Shown piece by piece: positions 55,454 through 64,000 of a stretch of 64,000 bases of DNA. A model generated the notes under the pieces. That model searched no databases and had not been told where the DNA came from. It saw only the letters and a program-made list of their open reading frames with translations. The translations under genes and the position numbers were made by a program. The DNA comes from Brevibacterium moorei (GTDB taxonomy: Bacteria; Actinomycetota; Actinomycetes; Actinomycetales; Brevibacteriaceae), in NCBI RefSeq assembly GCF_024580735.1, contig NZ_JANIJX010000008.1, forward strand, positions 57,573 through 121,572, in the 5' to 3' direction. Each line of letters starts with the position of its first letter. Position 1 is the first letter of the stretch.

Positions 55454-56038
55454 GTGAATATCTTCGAAAACCCCACCCTGGCCACGATGGCCTCCCGGCG
55501 TTCGGTGTCCAAGGTCGGACCCGGCGCACCGAGTGACGACGAGCTGCGCGAACTCCTGGCGGCGGTCACCCCGGTGGCCGATCACAAGTCCCTGCGTCCC
55601 TGGCGCCTCATCACCCTGCGAGGCGATGAACGCGTCGGCTTGGGCCGGGCACTGGACGCGGCCTCGGGCACGGAGCGGAAAGACGGCGAGGTCAATACCA
55701 AGCCCCTGCGCGCCGAGCTGCTGATCGCGGTGGTGGCCCGCCATACGGAGAACCGCAAGGTTCCCGAATGGGAGCAGCACGCGACCGCTGCGGGTGCGGC
55801 TCACTTGCTGGAACTTGCCCTGTGGGCCGCCGGCTGGGGCGTGATGTGGCGTACCGGCCTGGCCGCCAACGCCCCCGAAGTCCGCGCCTACCATGGCCTC
55901 GCCGAGGATGAACTGCTCATGGGATGGCTCTACGTGGGTACCATCGATCCGAAGTTCAAGCAGAAGCTGGCCGCCTCCAAGCGGAAGCCGCTGGACCCCG
56001 ATCGGTTCCTGGGCCACCTGCCCGGCAGCGGGAAGTGA
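55454..56038 (+). CDS. Nitroreductase family protein
   Basis: The 194-residue protein begins at a GTG (55454): MNIFENPTLATMASRRSVSK. The early SRRSVSK segment contacts FMN phosphate, and TPVADHKSLRPWRLITLRGD is the second family block. The shape fits the YdjA/NfnB-like FMN oxidoreductases, which reduce nitro compounds or other acceptors with NAD(P)H. The stop overlaps the MFS gene start (GTGA), so the two are co-transcribed. Confidence 0.85.
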   Translation: MNIFENPTLATMASRRSVSKVGPGAPSDDELRELLAAVTPVADHKSLRPWRLITLRGDERVGLGRALDAASGTERKDGEVNTKPLRAELLIAVVARHTENRKVPEWEQHATAAGAAHLLELALWAAGWGVMWRTGLAANAPEVRAYHGLAEDELLMGWLYVGTIDPKFKQKLAASKRKPLDPDRFLGHLPGSGK

Positions 56039-57372
56039 GCCCAAAGCCGGCCCGCAGCGACAGACCCCCTCTGCCGCCGCGCCCTCCGAAGGAGCCGTTG
56101 CCCCACCAGATCTGGGTGTTGGTGTCCGCGGCGTTCATCGTGGCCTTCGGGTTCGGCTTCGTCGCCCCCGTCCTGCCGCAGTTCGCAGCGTCCTTCGACA
56201 TGGGCATCATGGCCACGACGGTCGTCGTCAGCGCCTTCGCCCTGTTCCGCCTCGTCATGGCCCCGGCCTCGGGCCGTCTGCTCAACCGCTACGGCGAGCG
56301 CACCGTCTACATCGTGGGCATCGGAATCGTCGCGGCCTCCACATACGCCTGCGGGTTCGCGCAGGACTACTGGCAGCTGTTGATCTTCCGTGCCCTGGGC
56401 GGGATCGGCTCGTCGATGTTCACGATCTCGGCCACCGCGCTGATCATCCGGCTGGCCCCGCCCGCCGCGCGTGGGCGGGCCACGGGGATGTACGCGACCT
56501 CGTTCCTGCTTGGCAATATCGTGGGCCCGGTGGTGGGTGGACTACTGGCCGGGTTCGGCATGCGGGTGCCGTTCTTCGTCTACGGCACCGGCCTGGTGAT
56601 CGCGGCGGTGATCGTCCGGGTGCGCCTGGGCGATATCGGCGCCAAGCCGCGCCGGCCGCGCGACAGGCGGATCGACGTCGACGCAGTGGCGGCTGCCGAG
56701 CAGGCGGCGGAGCGGCGGGAAGAGGCCGCGGCCTCGGCGTCCCTGCCGCCGATGCGCATTCACGAGGCCTGGCGCAATACCGCCTACCGGGCCTCGCTGG
56801 TCGGTGGTCTGGCCAATGGCTGGGCCGCGTTGGGGGCGCGGACCTCGCTGTACCCGCTGTTCGTGGTGCAGGTGCTGCATGCGGACCATTCGGCGGCGGG
56901 TCTGGCCCTGACGATGTTCGCCATCGGCAACACGGCATCGGTGACGATGGTCGGCCGCTGGTCGGATCGGCACGGGCGCAAGCCCTTCGTTCTGGCGGGT
57001 CTGGCTGTGCTGGCCGCCACGACCATCGCGATCGGATTCTCCGGCGTGTTGTGGGTGTTCCTGGCACTGAGCCTGGTGGGCGGGGTGGGCGCCGGGATGC
57101 TCAACCCGGCACAGCAGGCTGCCGTGGCCGATGTGGTGGGTTCCAAGCGCGCGGCCGGCCGGGTCATCTCGCGCTTCCAGATGGCCCAGGATGCCGGCTC
57201 CATCTTCGGGCCGATCGTCGCCGGCTGGTTGGCCGACACCTTCGGTTATGCAGCGGCCTTCGGCGTCTCCGGCCTGATCGTGGTGGTCGCCCTGCTGGCC
57301 TGGGCGCCGGCGCGTGAAACGGCCCCGCAGGTGGTGGGCGAAGCCCCGCCCTCACGTTCCACTACGCCCTGA
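56035..57372 (+). CDS. Major facilitator superfamily transporter
   Basis: The GTG at 56035, inside the nitroreductase stop, starts a 445-residue protein with 12 helices. MFS motifs are visible: SGRLLNRYGERTVYIVG (loop 2-3), FLLGNIVGPVVGGLLAGFG (motif C of drug exporters) and GRWSDRHGRKPFVLAG (loop 8-9). A charged Glu/Arg/Ala-rich loop sits between the halves. It is likely a drug or metabolite exporter. Confidence 0.88.
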   Translation: MSPKPARSDRPPLPPRPPKEPLPHQIWVLVSAAFIVAFGFGFVAPVLPQFAASFDMGIMATTVVVSAFALFRLVMAPASGRLLNRYGERTVYIVGIGIVAASTYACGFAQDYWQLLIFRALGGIGSSMFTISATALIIRLAPPAARGRATGMYATSFLLGNIVGPVVGGLLAGFGMRVPFFVYGTGLVIAAVIVRVRLGDIGAKPRRPRDRRIDVDAVAAAEQAAERREEAAASASLPPMRIHEAWRNTAYRASLVGGLANGWAALGARTSLYPLFVVQVLHADHSAAGLALTMFAIGNTASVTMVGRWSDRHGRKPFVLAGLAVLAATTIAIGFSGVLWVFLALSLVGGVGAGMLNPAQQAAVADVVGSKRAAGRVISRFQMAQDAGSIFGPIVAGWLADTFGYAAAFGVSGLIVVVALLAWAPARETAPQVVGEAPPSRSTTP

Positions 57373-57430
57373 ATTGTTGAAAAATCCCTGTGGGACCGCT
57401 CCCAAACGACATTTCATGTCGTAGTGGAAC
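57356..57430. repeat. Inverted repeats at the end of the MFS gene
   Basis: GTTCCACTACG (57356-57366, overlapping the MFS stop region) is repeated inverted at 57420-57430. A competing small hairpin, ACGACAT-TTC-ATGTCGT, occupies 57406-57422. It may be a transcription terminator with alternative folds. The rest of the gap to 57557 shows nothing clear. Confidence 0.4.
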
Positions 57431-57557
57431 TCTGTCGGGGTGGAGTGGGCGGCGCGCGGGCGACTGGGAATTCATCAGCCGGTGGGTGCCCGGCGGTTAG
57501 ACTTCCCGTGTGCCCGGGGACTCCTGGCCGGGCCACTTCCCACACAAGGAGACATCA

Positions 57558-58898
57558 GTGAACCTCGACCGCCGCAGGGCCCTGCGGCTGTTCGGTTCCG
57601 CGGGCGTGCTCAGTGCTGCCCTGGGGACCGTTCTGGCCATCCGACCCTCGTCGCTCCAGCCCGCAGAGGCAGCAGGCACCCAGTTCCGGGGGCTGTGGTT
57701 GTCGACGGTGGAGAACGTCGACTGGCCCGGGGACACGGGTCTGTCCGTGTCCCGGCAGAAATCGCAGTTGCGTGGCATCCTGGACCGCGCGCAGGCCTAC
57801 AGGTTCAACGCGATCATCGGCCAGGTGCGACCCAACGCCGATACGTTCTGGCCCTCGAAGCTCGAACCCTGGTCCAAGTGGCTCACAGGCAAGCCGGGGA
57901 AGAATCCCGGCTACGACCCGCTGGCCTACCAGATCGACCAGTGCCACAAGCGCGGCCTGGAGTTCCATGCGTGGTTCAATCCGTTCCGGATCTGCTCGAG
58001 CGCGGATTTCACAAAGCTGCCGGCATCCCATCCGGGCAAGAAGCACCCGTCGTGGACTGTGCGCTATGCGGGTTCCGTCTATTACAACCCCGGTCTGCCC
58101 GAGGTCCGGCGCCACGTCCGCAGCGTCGTCCTGGAGGTCGTGGGCCGCTACAAGATCGACGGGGTCCACTTCGACGACTACTTCTACCCCTATCCCGTGG
58201 ACGGGAAGAAGTTCGACGACGACAGGGCCTTCAAGAAGTACGGCCGCGGCAAGAGCCGAGGCGCCTGGCGGCGGGCCAACATCACCTCCTTCGTCGCCGA
58301 CATCCACAGCAGCGTCAAGCGGGTGCGCCCCGGAGTGCGATTCGGCATCAGCCCCTTCGGCATCTGGCGGAACAAGGAGAACGACTCACGTGGGTCGAAC
58401 ACCCACGGCGGCGAGTCCTACAGCGATAACTACGCAGACACCTACACCTGGATCAAAAAGGGGTACGTGGACTACATCGTCCCGCAGCTGTACTGGAAAC
58501 AGGGCTTCAAAGTGGCCGATTACAACACCCTGGCGCACTGGTGGGCAGGTGTGGTCAAGGGAACGAAGGTGCGTCTTTTCATCGGCCAGGGCGCCTATCG
58601 TCTGGGTGAGGAATTCGGGCGCAATGAGCTGGACAACCATCTGGGCTTCGACGCGAAGATCCCGCAGATCACCGGTGAGGTGTTCTTCTCCGCCCACGAC
58701 ATGATGAAGAACAAGTGGAAGGTGTTCTCGCGGATCGCGGCGGGCAAGTGGAAGAGCCGTGCCGTGCCGTGGCCGGCGGTCAAGAAGCCGGCGCCGCCGG
58801 CGCGGAAGCCGCAGATGTCCGGCGGGGCGGTGGACATGTCCGGTGGGGTGGTCCAGGGCAGCGGCGGCATGTCCGGCGGCGTGACTCCCACGCACTGA
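57558..58898 (+). CDS. Tat-exported glycoside hydrolase-like protein (GHL10/DigH family)
   Basis: The GTG at 57558 follows AAGGAG and starts a 446-residue protein. The N-terminus has a twin-arginine signal, DRRRALRLFGSAGVLSAALG, with a cleavage region near AEAAG. The body matches the GHL10 (DUF187) family: FRGLWLSTVENVDWPG, QVRPNADTFWPSKLEPWS, GLEFHAWFNPFRI, YNPGLPEVRRHV, GVHFDDYFYPYP with the catalytic Asp pair, and FGISPFGIWRN. E. coli DigH of this family cleaves denuded peptidoglycan glycans. The tail is a Met/Ser/Gly repeat (MSGG x3). Confidence 0.88.
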   Translation: MNLDRRRALRLFGSAGVLSAALGTVLAIRPSSLQPAEAAGTQFRGLWLSTVENVDWPGDTGLSVSRQKSQLRGILDRAQAYRFNAIIGQVRPNADTFWPSKLEPWSKWLTGKPGKNPGYDPLAYQIDQCHKRGLEFHAWFNPFRICSSADFTKLPASHPGKKHPSWTVRYAGSVYYNPGLPEVRRHVRSVVLEVVGRYKIDGVHFDDYFYPYPVDGKKFDDDRAFKKYGRGKSRGAWRRANITSFVADIHSSVKRVRPGVRFGISPFGIWRNKENDSRGSNTHGGESYSDNYADTYTWIKKGYVDYIVPQLYWKQGFKVADYNTLAHWWAGVVKGTKVRLFIGQGAYRLGEEFGRNELDNHLGFDAKIPQITGEVFFSAHDMMKNKWKVFSRIAAGKWKSRAVPWPAVKKPAPPARKPQMSGGAVDMSGGVVQGSGGMSGGVTPTH

Positions 58899-58981
58899 GC
58901 GGCTGTAGCCGAAGTCCGTAGGACACGGGGGTGGGGAAACCTGCATGGACCGTGTCAGAGGGTGCCGGTAGCCTTGGGCGC

Positions 58982-61900
58982 GTGAACCTTCTGACGAAGC
59001 TCAGCCTGAAGAACCGTGCACTCATCGCACTGATCTGCGTGTGCGCGGTGCTCTTCGGTGTGATCGCAGCATCGACGTTGAAGAAGGAGCTGTTCCCCAG
59101 CTTCGAACTGCCTCAGGCCGTGGTCGTCACCCAGTACCAGGGCGCAGGCCCCGAAGCCGTGGAACGGGAGGTCACCGATCCGCTGGAAACGGCGCTGACC
59201 GGTCTGCAGTCGGTCGAACACGTGGATTCCCAGTCCTCGACCGGCTCCTCGCAGATCACGGTGGAGACCAAATACGGCACCGATTCCGACGATGTCGTCC
59301 GCGAACTCCAGCGCGCGGTATCCCAGGTACAGTCCCAGCTGCCGGACGGCGTCGAGCCCAATGTCATCAGTGGCGGGATGGGGGACCTCCCAGTCCTGGT
59401 CATCTCCGCCAACCCCGCTGCCGCCGAAGGGGACGCCACGGCGGCGGATACGGAACGGCTCGCCGGTGATCTGCGCGATGTCGTCGTCCCGGAACTGAAG
59501 AAGGTCGACGGGGTTCGTTCCGCCACGGTATCCGGCGGGCGGACCAAACAAGTCGACATCGTCATCGACAAGGACGATCTCAAAGACGAGGGCGTTTCCG
59601 TCGATCAGCTCGCCGCGGTCCTGCAGGCCAACGGGGTACCGACCTCGGCCGGCGACCTGGCCGACGGTAAACAGAATGCGCCGGTCGAAGTGGGCAAGCG
59701 CATCACCTCGGTCAAACAGATCCGGAACCTGGTCGTCACCGGCAGCGATGGCCCGGTCAAAGTGTCGAAGGTCGCCGACGTCGCGCTGAAGGATGCGCCG
59801 GTGACCAGCGTCTCGCGCACCAACGGCCAGCCCAGTCTGACCCTTTCCGTGACGAAGAAACCGGACGCGAATACTGTGGACGTGGCCCGTGCGGTCGGCG
59901 ATGCACTGCCCGGCCTGGGCGCCAAGATCGGCAACCCGGACTTCACCACCCTGTTCGACCAGTCGCCGTTCATCGACGAATCGATCAAGGACCTCATGAC
60001 GGAGGGCGTACTGGGTCTGGTCTTCGCGGTTCTGGTCATCCTGGTCTTCCTGTTCAGTGTGCGCGCCACCGTGATCACCGCGATCTCCATCCCGATGTCG
60101 CTGCTCATCACCCTGATCGCGCTGTGGCAGGGCGGGCAGACGCTCAACATGCTCACTCTGGCGGCGCTGACGATCTCGATCGGCCGGGTGGTCGACGATT
60201 CGATCGTCGTCATCGAGGCCATCAGACGCAGACAGGCGGCCGGTTCCACCGGCACTACGAAGTTCTCCAACATCCTGGCGGCCGTGGGCGAAGTCGCCGG
60301 TGCCATCACCGCTTCGACCCTGACCACGGTGGCGGTGTTCGCTCCGCTCATCTTCGTCTCCGGACAGACCGGCGAGCTCTTCCGCCCCTTCGCCCTGACC
60401 GTGACCATCGCACTGCTGAGCTCCCTGCTGGTGGCGCTGACGATCGTGCCAGTGCTGGCCTACTGGTTCCTACGCGCCCGCGAAGCGCGGATCAGGCTCA
60501 GCGGGGACCAGAAGAGGGAGATCCGTGCCGAACAGCGCACCGCCGTGGCAATGCTGCGCCGGCATCGTCGTGACGGGCACAGGGGCAGGCATACGGTCGG
60601 GGACGGGGAGGCAGAGTCTGCGGCGGCCGGCGAGCCGAGCACACCGGGGGAGGACACCGTGCCGCTGCGCGCGGCCGGCGGTTCCACTGGCGGAGGCGCC
60701 GCGGCCAAGGGCCTGCTCGGCGGTGCCGCTGCTGGGACCTTGGCGGCCGAGGCACCCGCTCCTGCCGTGGTAGACGAGCTGGCCGGCCTGCGGGCACCGG
60801 CAACCCGCCTGCAGCGCACCTACCTGCCGGTCATCGGCTGGACCACCAAGCACCCGGTCATCACGCTCGTGGCGGCGGTGATCGTCCTGGTCCTGACATT
60901 CGCCATGGTGCCCAGGCTCAAAACGGAGCTGTTGGGCGATACCGGTGAGGGCTCGCTGCAGGTCCAACAGACCTTCCCCGCGGGGCTGAGCATCGAACAG
61001 GCTGCCGATCGGGCCAAGCCGGTCGAACAGCTGCTCGCCCGCGATCCCGGCATCGAATCCTTCCAGTTCAGCGTGGGCGACGATCAGTTCGGCTTCGGCT
61101 CGTCCGGCGGCAGCCTGCTGGGTAGCTATCTGATCAATGTGCGCGAGGACGCGGACCCGGCCGAAGTCGGCGACCGGATTCGCCAGGCCACCGCCAAGCT
61201 CGAGGACGCGGGCGAGGTGGCGCTGTTGGACGGCCAGTCCACGGTGGGGGGATCGACGATCGATGTGAACCTTACGGCTAATTCCACCGAGGACCTGCGC
61301 AAGGCAGCCGCCGCTTTGACCAAGGCCCTGGACGGCACAGACGGCGTGAGCCAGGTGGAGAACGATCAGGCCGCCACGAAGGAGGTCGTGCGTGTCGACG
61401 TCGATCATCGTAAGGCCGCGAAGAAGGGCCTGAGCGAGGCCGCGATCGGTCAGGCGGTGGCCCGCGCGATGGACGGCCAGACGATCGGCAACGTCGTCTT
61501 CGACAATGTCACGCACAAGGTGCTGCTGTTCGACGGCCGCGTCACCGACGTGGACGAACTGAAGAACCTCAAGATCACCGTGGCCGGCGGGGCATCCGCC
61601 GGCGATGCGGGGGCCTTCGGCGGTGCGGCCCCGCAGGCCGGGGGCCAGGTGGCGCGCGCAGGGGGAACTGTTTCACCTGATCCCACGGCCTCGCAGACCC
61701 CCACTCAAACGCCGACGGTCACAGCCACGGCCTCGCCCACAGAGGAGCCGACGACCTCGGCGCCCGGCGATGAGCCCACCGCGACCAAGACCTCGGATCC
61801 TGCGCAGCAGCCCACGGACCGGCCCACGGTCCCGGGCCAGCCGACCCAGCCCACCGCTCCGGGACCGGGGCAGGAGATCCCCGGGGGCGGGCAGATGCCG

Positions 61901-62905
61901 AATGTGCAGGTGCCCGGCGGCTATCCGCAGATACCGGGCGGGCAGTACCCCGCCGGCCAGATGCCCACGGGCCAGGTGCCCGGCCAGATGCCCGGGGGCT
62001 ACCCGTCCTCCGCCTCGGCACAGCCCAAGGCCAAGACCGTCAAACTCAAGGACGTGGCGAAGGTGCGCACAGTGTCCACCCCGCCGGTCATCTCGCACTC
62101 CGACGGGCTGCGTTCGGCCAAGGTCAGCGTCACCCCGTCCGGTGACGATCTGGGCGCGGCCAGTGCCGCAGTGCAGAAGGTCGTCGACCAGACGCATCTG
62201 CCCTCGGGCGTGAGCGCGGACATGGGCGGCGCGACCCAGGAGCAGACCGACGCCTTCTCCCAGCTGGGACTGGCGATGTTGGCTGCGATCCTCATCGTCT
62301 TCGTCATCCTGGTCGCGACCTTCAAATCTCTGGCCCAGCCCTTCATCCTGCTGGTGTCCATTCCGTTCGCCGCCACCGGATCGATCGGGCTACTGTTGGC
62401 CACCGGAACGCCCCTGGGGCTGACCGGGATGATCGGCATGCTCATGCTCATCGGCATCGTCGTGACCAATGCGATCGTACTCATCGACTTGATCAACCAC
62501 TTCCGCGCCCACGGGGTGGGACTGCGCGAGGCCGTGGTCCAGGGCGCTCGGCTGCGCTACCGTCCCATCATCATGACGGCGCTCGCGACGATCTTCGCGC
62601 TGACCCCCATGGCCCTGGGCCTGACCGGCGGCGGCGTGTTCATCTCCCGGCCCCTGGCGATCGTGGTGATCGGCGGCCTGGTGTCCTCCACACTGTTGAC
62701 CCTGGTCCTGGTCCCCGTGCTCTACCTGCTGCTGGAAGGGACGAAGGAACGTCGACGTGATCGGCGCGAGGCCAGGGAAACCGCACGTGCCCGGGTCCTG
62801 GACCAGGTCGAGGCCGGCGGTCCGGCCCCGGTTGGGCCGGCTGGGCCGGACGGTGGCGGTGCTGCCGGGGACCTCGGCACCGACCGACCGGAGCAGGGGG
62901 AATGA
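58982..62905 (+). CDS. RND superfamily efflux transporter (HAE1/AcrB-like, Gram-positive type) with two large insertions
   Basis: From the GTG at 58982 (read as Met, then NLLTKLSLKNRALIAL) the protein has 1307 residues, against about 1050 for AcrB. Two halves each carry one helix, a large outside domain and more helices. SIGRVVDDSIVVIEAIRRR contains the proton-relay Asp pair. Extra material includes a basic/Gly/Ala cytoplasmic loop between helices 6 and 7 (about residues 500-615) and a Pro/Thr/Gln/Gly-rich stretch in the second outside domain (about 875-1018). Such proteins in Gram-positives (SwrC/YerP) export drugs or surfactants without TolC. It is co-transcribed with the CPBP gene. Confidence 0.9.
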   Translation: MNLLTKLSLKNRALIALICVCAVLFGVIAASTLKKELFPSFELPQAVVVTQYQGAGPEAVEREVTDPLETALTGLQSVEHVDSQSSTGSSQITVETKYGTDSDDVVRELQRAVSQVQSQLPDGVEPNVISGGMGDLPVLVISANPAAAEGDATAADTERLAGDLRDVVVPELKKVDGVRSATVSGGRTKQVDIVIDKDDLKDEGVSVDQLAAVLQANGVPTSAGDLADGKQNAPVEVGKRITSVKQIRNLVVTGSDGPVKVSKVADVALKDAPVTSVSRTNGQPSLTLSVTKKPDANTVDVARAVGDALPGLGAKIGNPDFTTLFDQSPFIDESIKDLMTEGVLGLVFAVLVILVFLFSVRATVITAISIPMSLLITLIALWQGGQTLNMLTLAALTISIGRVVDDSIVVIEAIRRRQAAGSTGTTKFSNILAAVGEVAGAITASTLTTVAVFAPLIFVSGQTGELFRPFALTVTIALLSSLLVALTIVPVLAYWFLRAREARIRLSGDQKREIRAEQRTAVAMLRRHRRDGHRGRHTVGDGEAESAAAGEPSTPGEDTVPLRAAGGSTGGGAAAKGLLGGAAAGTLAAEAPAPAVVDELAGLRAPATRLQRTYLPVIGWTTKHPVITLVAAVIVLVLTFAMVPRLKTELLGDTGEGSLQVQQTFPAGLSIEQAADRAKPVEQLLARDPGIESFQFSVGDDQFGFGSSGGSLLGSYLINVREDADPAEVGDRIRQATAKLEDAGEVALLDGQSTVGGSTIDVNLTANSTEDLRKAAAALTKALDGTDGVSQVENDQAATKEVVRVDVDHRKAAKKGLSEAAIGQAVARAMDGQTIGNVVFDNVTHKVLLFDGRVTDVDELKNLKITVAGGASAGDAGAFGGAAPQAGGQVARAGGTVSPDPTASQTPTQTPTVTATASPTEEPTTSAPGDEPTATKTSDPAQQPTDRPTVPGQPTQPTAPGPGQEIPGGGQMPNVQVPGGYPQIPGGQYPAGQMPTGQVPGQMPGGYPSSASAQPKAKTVKLKDVAKVRTVSTPPVISHSDGLRSAKVSVTPSGDDLGAASAAVQKVVDQTHLPSGVSADMGGATQEQTDAFSQLGLAMLAAILIVFVILVATFKSLAQPFILLVSIPFAATGSIGLLLATGTPLGLTGMIGMLMLIGIVVTNAIVLIDLINHFRAHGVGLREAVVQGARLRYRPIIMTALATIFALTPMALGLTGGGVFISRPLAIVVIGGLVSSTLLTLVLVPVLYLLLEGTKERRRDRREARETARARVLDQVEAGGPAPVGPAGPDGGGAAGDLGTDRPEQGE

Positions 62906-63846
62906 GTACGCCCCGGGCAGCCGGGCAGCGCTACGGTCTCCAGCTCGCGCTCGTCGCACTGCTGTCGCTGGGTAAATCAGCGGTTTACGCCGTCGTGGAT
63001 CTGGCCGATACGCTCAGCCGCGGTCCCCTGGCCGATGCACAGGCACAGCTGAACACCTCGGCGTCCGCGCGGCCCTGGTTCGATCTGCTCTATCAGCTGC
63101 TGGGCATCGGCTTCACGCTGGTGCCGGTGGTCCTGGCCCTGTACTTCATGAGCCTGGACCGGCTGCCGGGGCGCGATGGTTCGCAATCCGGTCAGCCGCA
63201 CCCCGGTGCTTCGCAGCCGGGAACCGTGCGGCCCGGAACTCTGCGTGCGGTGTGTGCGCGGATCGGGTTCGATGCGCGCCGGCCCGGCGGGGACCTCGCG
63301 CGCGGAGCCCTGCTGTTCATCGTGATCGGTGTGGGCACCCTGGGGGTGTACTTCCTCGGACGGTCGTTGGGCGTTACCGCGGAGATCCAGACGAACAACC
63401 TCGGAGCGCACTGGTGGACGGTTCCGGTTCTGATCCTCGCTGCGGTGAAGAATGGCGTGCTCGAAGAGGTTCTGCTCCTGGGATTCTGCGTGGACCGGCT
63501 GCGCCGGATGGGGGCGGGCCCGTGGGTGGTCGTCCTGGTCCTGGCGGTGTTTCGCGCCAGCTACCACCTATATCAGGGGATCGGGCCCTTCGTGGGAAAT
63601 GTTGCGATGGGCGTGATCTTCGGCTGGTTGTACCTGCGGAAACTGCGGGCCGTCGAGGCGATTGCCGGCCCTGATGCAGCCGACTCCGAGGCAGCTGCAG
63701 GTTCCTCGGGTGCGGGTGGCGCCGGTGCCGCGGTGGGAGTCCCGACGGGCTGGGGCCGGGTCATGCCCTTTGTCGTGGCCCACACCCTCATCGACGCTGC
63801 GGGCTTCCTGGCGCCGGGCATCCTGGCCGCGGTCGATCCGCGCTGA
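62902..63846 (+). CDS. CPBP family intramembrane metalloprotease
   Basis: The ATG overlaps the RND stop (ATGA). The 314-residue membrane protein has the CAAX-protease/bacteriocin-processing motifs: KNGVLEEVLLLGFCVDRL (Glu-Glu pair), FRASYHLYQGI (Arg and His) and VVAHTLIDAAG (His). The family cuts peptides within the membrane. Targets are unknown. Two Pro/Gly/Ser-rich loops (about residues 90-113 and 260-280) are probably disordered. Confidence 0.88.
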   Translation: MSTPRAAGQRYGLQLALVALLSLGKSAVYAVVDLADTLSRGPLADAQAQLNTSASARPWFDLLYQLLGIGFTLVPVVLALYFMSLDRLPGRDGSQSGQPHPGASQPGTVRPGTLRAVCARIGFDARRPGGDLARGALLFIVIGVGTLGVYFLGRSLGVTAEIQTNNLGAHWWTVPVLILAAVKNGVLEEVLLLGFCVDRLRRMGAGPWVVVLVLAVFRASYHLYQGIGPFVGNVAMGVIFGWLYLRKLRAVEAIAGPDAADSEAAAGSSGAGGAGAAVGVPTGWGRVMPFVVAHTLIDAAGFLAPGILAAVDPR

Positions 63847-63854
63847 TCCCGGTG

Positions 63855-63872
63855 CGGGCGGGAAGCCGCCCG
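63855..63872 (+). terminator. Short hairpin after the CPBP gene
   Basis: CGGGCGG (63855-63861) and CCGCCCG (63866-63872) form a 7-bp stem with a GAAG loop, nine bases past the stop codon. Confidence 0.55.
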
Positions 63873-63899
63873 GTCCAGGGGGGTGTCCCTATGTTCTTT

Positions 63900-63939
63900 G
63901 TCAAGCGATTCGGTAGATTTTTCCCGGAATCCGCTTGAC
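63900..63939. terminator. Imperfect hairpin near the right edge
   Basis: GTCAAGCG (63900-63907) pairs with CGCTTGAC (63932-63939), and inner bases extend the stem with single-base bulges around a T-rich loop. The minus-strand frame to its right stays open to the window edge and could be the end of a gene, but too little is visible to call one. Confidence 0.45.
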
Positions 63940-64000
63940 TCAGTTTGGGGCGTGCTGGGGTGACCGGTTGACCGTGTAGTTCGTCGTCACGGTGCCACCA

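Noticed and set aside
63847..64000. Minus-strand open frame entering from the right edge, possibly the end of a transposase gene
   Set aside because: Fewer than 60 codons are visible, with no diagnostic motif and an uncertain frame; a hairpin in the same place suggests non-coding sequence.

Overview
This is a high-GC, gene-dense stretch from a Gram-positive actinobacterium. The evidence is the frequent GTG and TTG starts, an LPTTG sortase-anchored surface enzyme, lipobox lipoproteins, a Tat signal, methylcrotonyl-CoA carboxylase genes of the AccA1/AccD1 type, and a tRNA gene without an encoded CCA end. I cannot name the genus from sequence alone.

Layout. 1-2060: an M20 peptidase cut by the left edge, tRNA-Thr(CGT) and a tandem universal stress protein. 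2066-8882: an unknown membrane protein, then a leucine/isovalerate catabolic operon (carboxyltransferase, biotin carboxylase, acyl-CoA dehydrogenase). 8961-13341: a wall-anchored PAP2 acid phosphatase, cardiolipin synthase and a HAD-IIA phosphatase. 13523-17386: a polar amino-acid ABC importer with an M20 hydrolase gene placed inside the operon, followed by a convergent gamma-glutamyltransferase-like gene (17486-19438) and a PfpI/DJ-1 protein. 20201-37982: a complete type I-E CRISPR-Cas locus in the order cas3-cse1-cse2-cas7-cas5-cas6e-cas1-cas2-leader-array, all on the minus strand. By hand count the array has 135 repeats and 134 spacers over 8.2 kb.

38195-46528: DoxX, a polysaccharide deacetylase lipoprotein, a compact operon of AMP-ligase, ketosynthase and acyl-CoA-dehydrogenase-like flavoprotein, an EthA-like Baeyer-Villiger monooxygenase and a small lipoprotein. 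46659-54761: a kynureninase gene frameshifted at a C8 tract, an M20D amidohydrolase, lactate permease, a CitE-like lyase, peptide deformylase and an APC amino-acid permease. 54889-63846: MsrA, nitroreductase, an MFS transporter, a Tat-exported GHL10-type glycosidase, an unusually long RND efflux protein and a CPBP protease.

How it fits together. Most of the metabolic genes deal with uptake and breakdown of peptides, amino acids (leucine, tryptophan, gamma-glutamyl or N-acyl compounds) and lactate. The CRISPR locus is the standout feature. The repeat is invariant in my reading, the terminal repeat far from cas is degenerate, one spacer occurs twice, two spacer pairs overlap end to end, and the base next to the repeat is C or G in about 124 of 134 spacers. 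A perfect 17-bp hairpin separates the Cascade genes from cas1-cas2. Many gene ends carry strong hairpins, and two of these share a 7-12-7 internal architecture.
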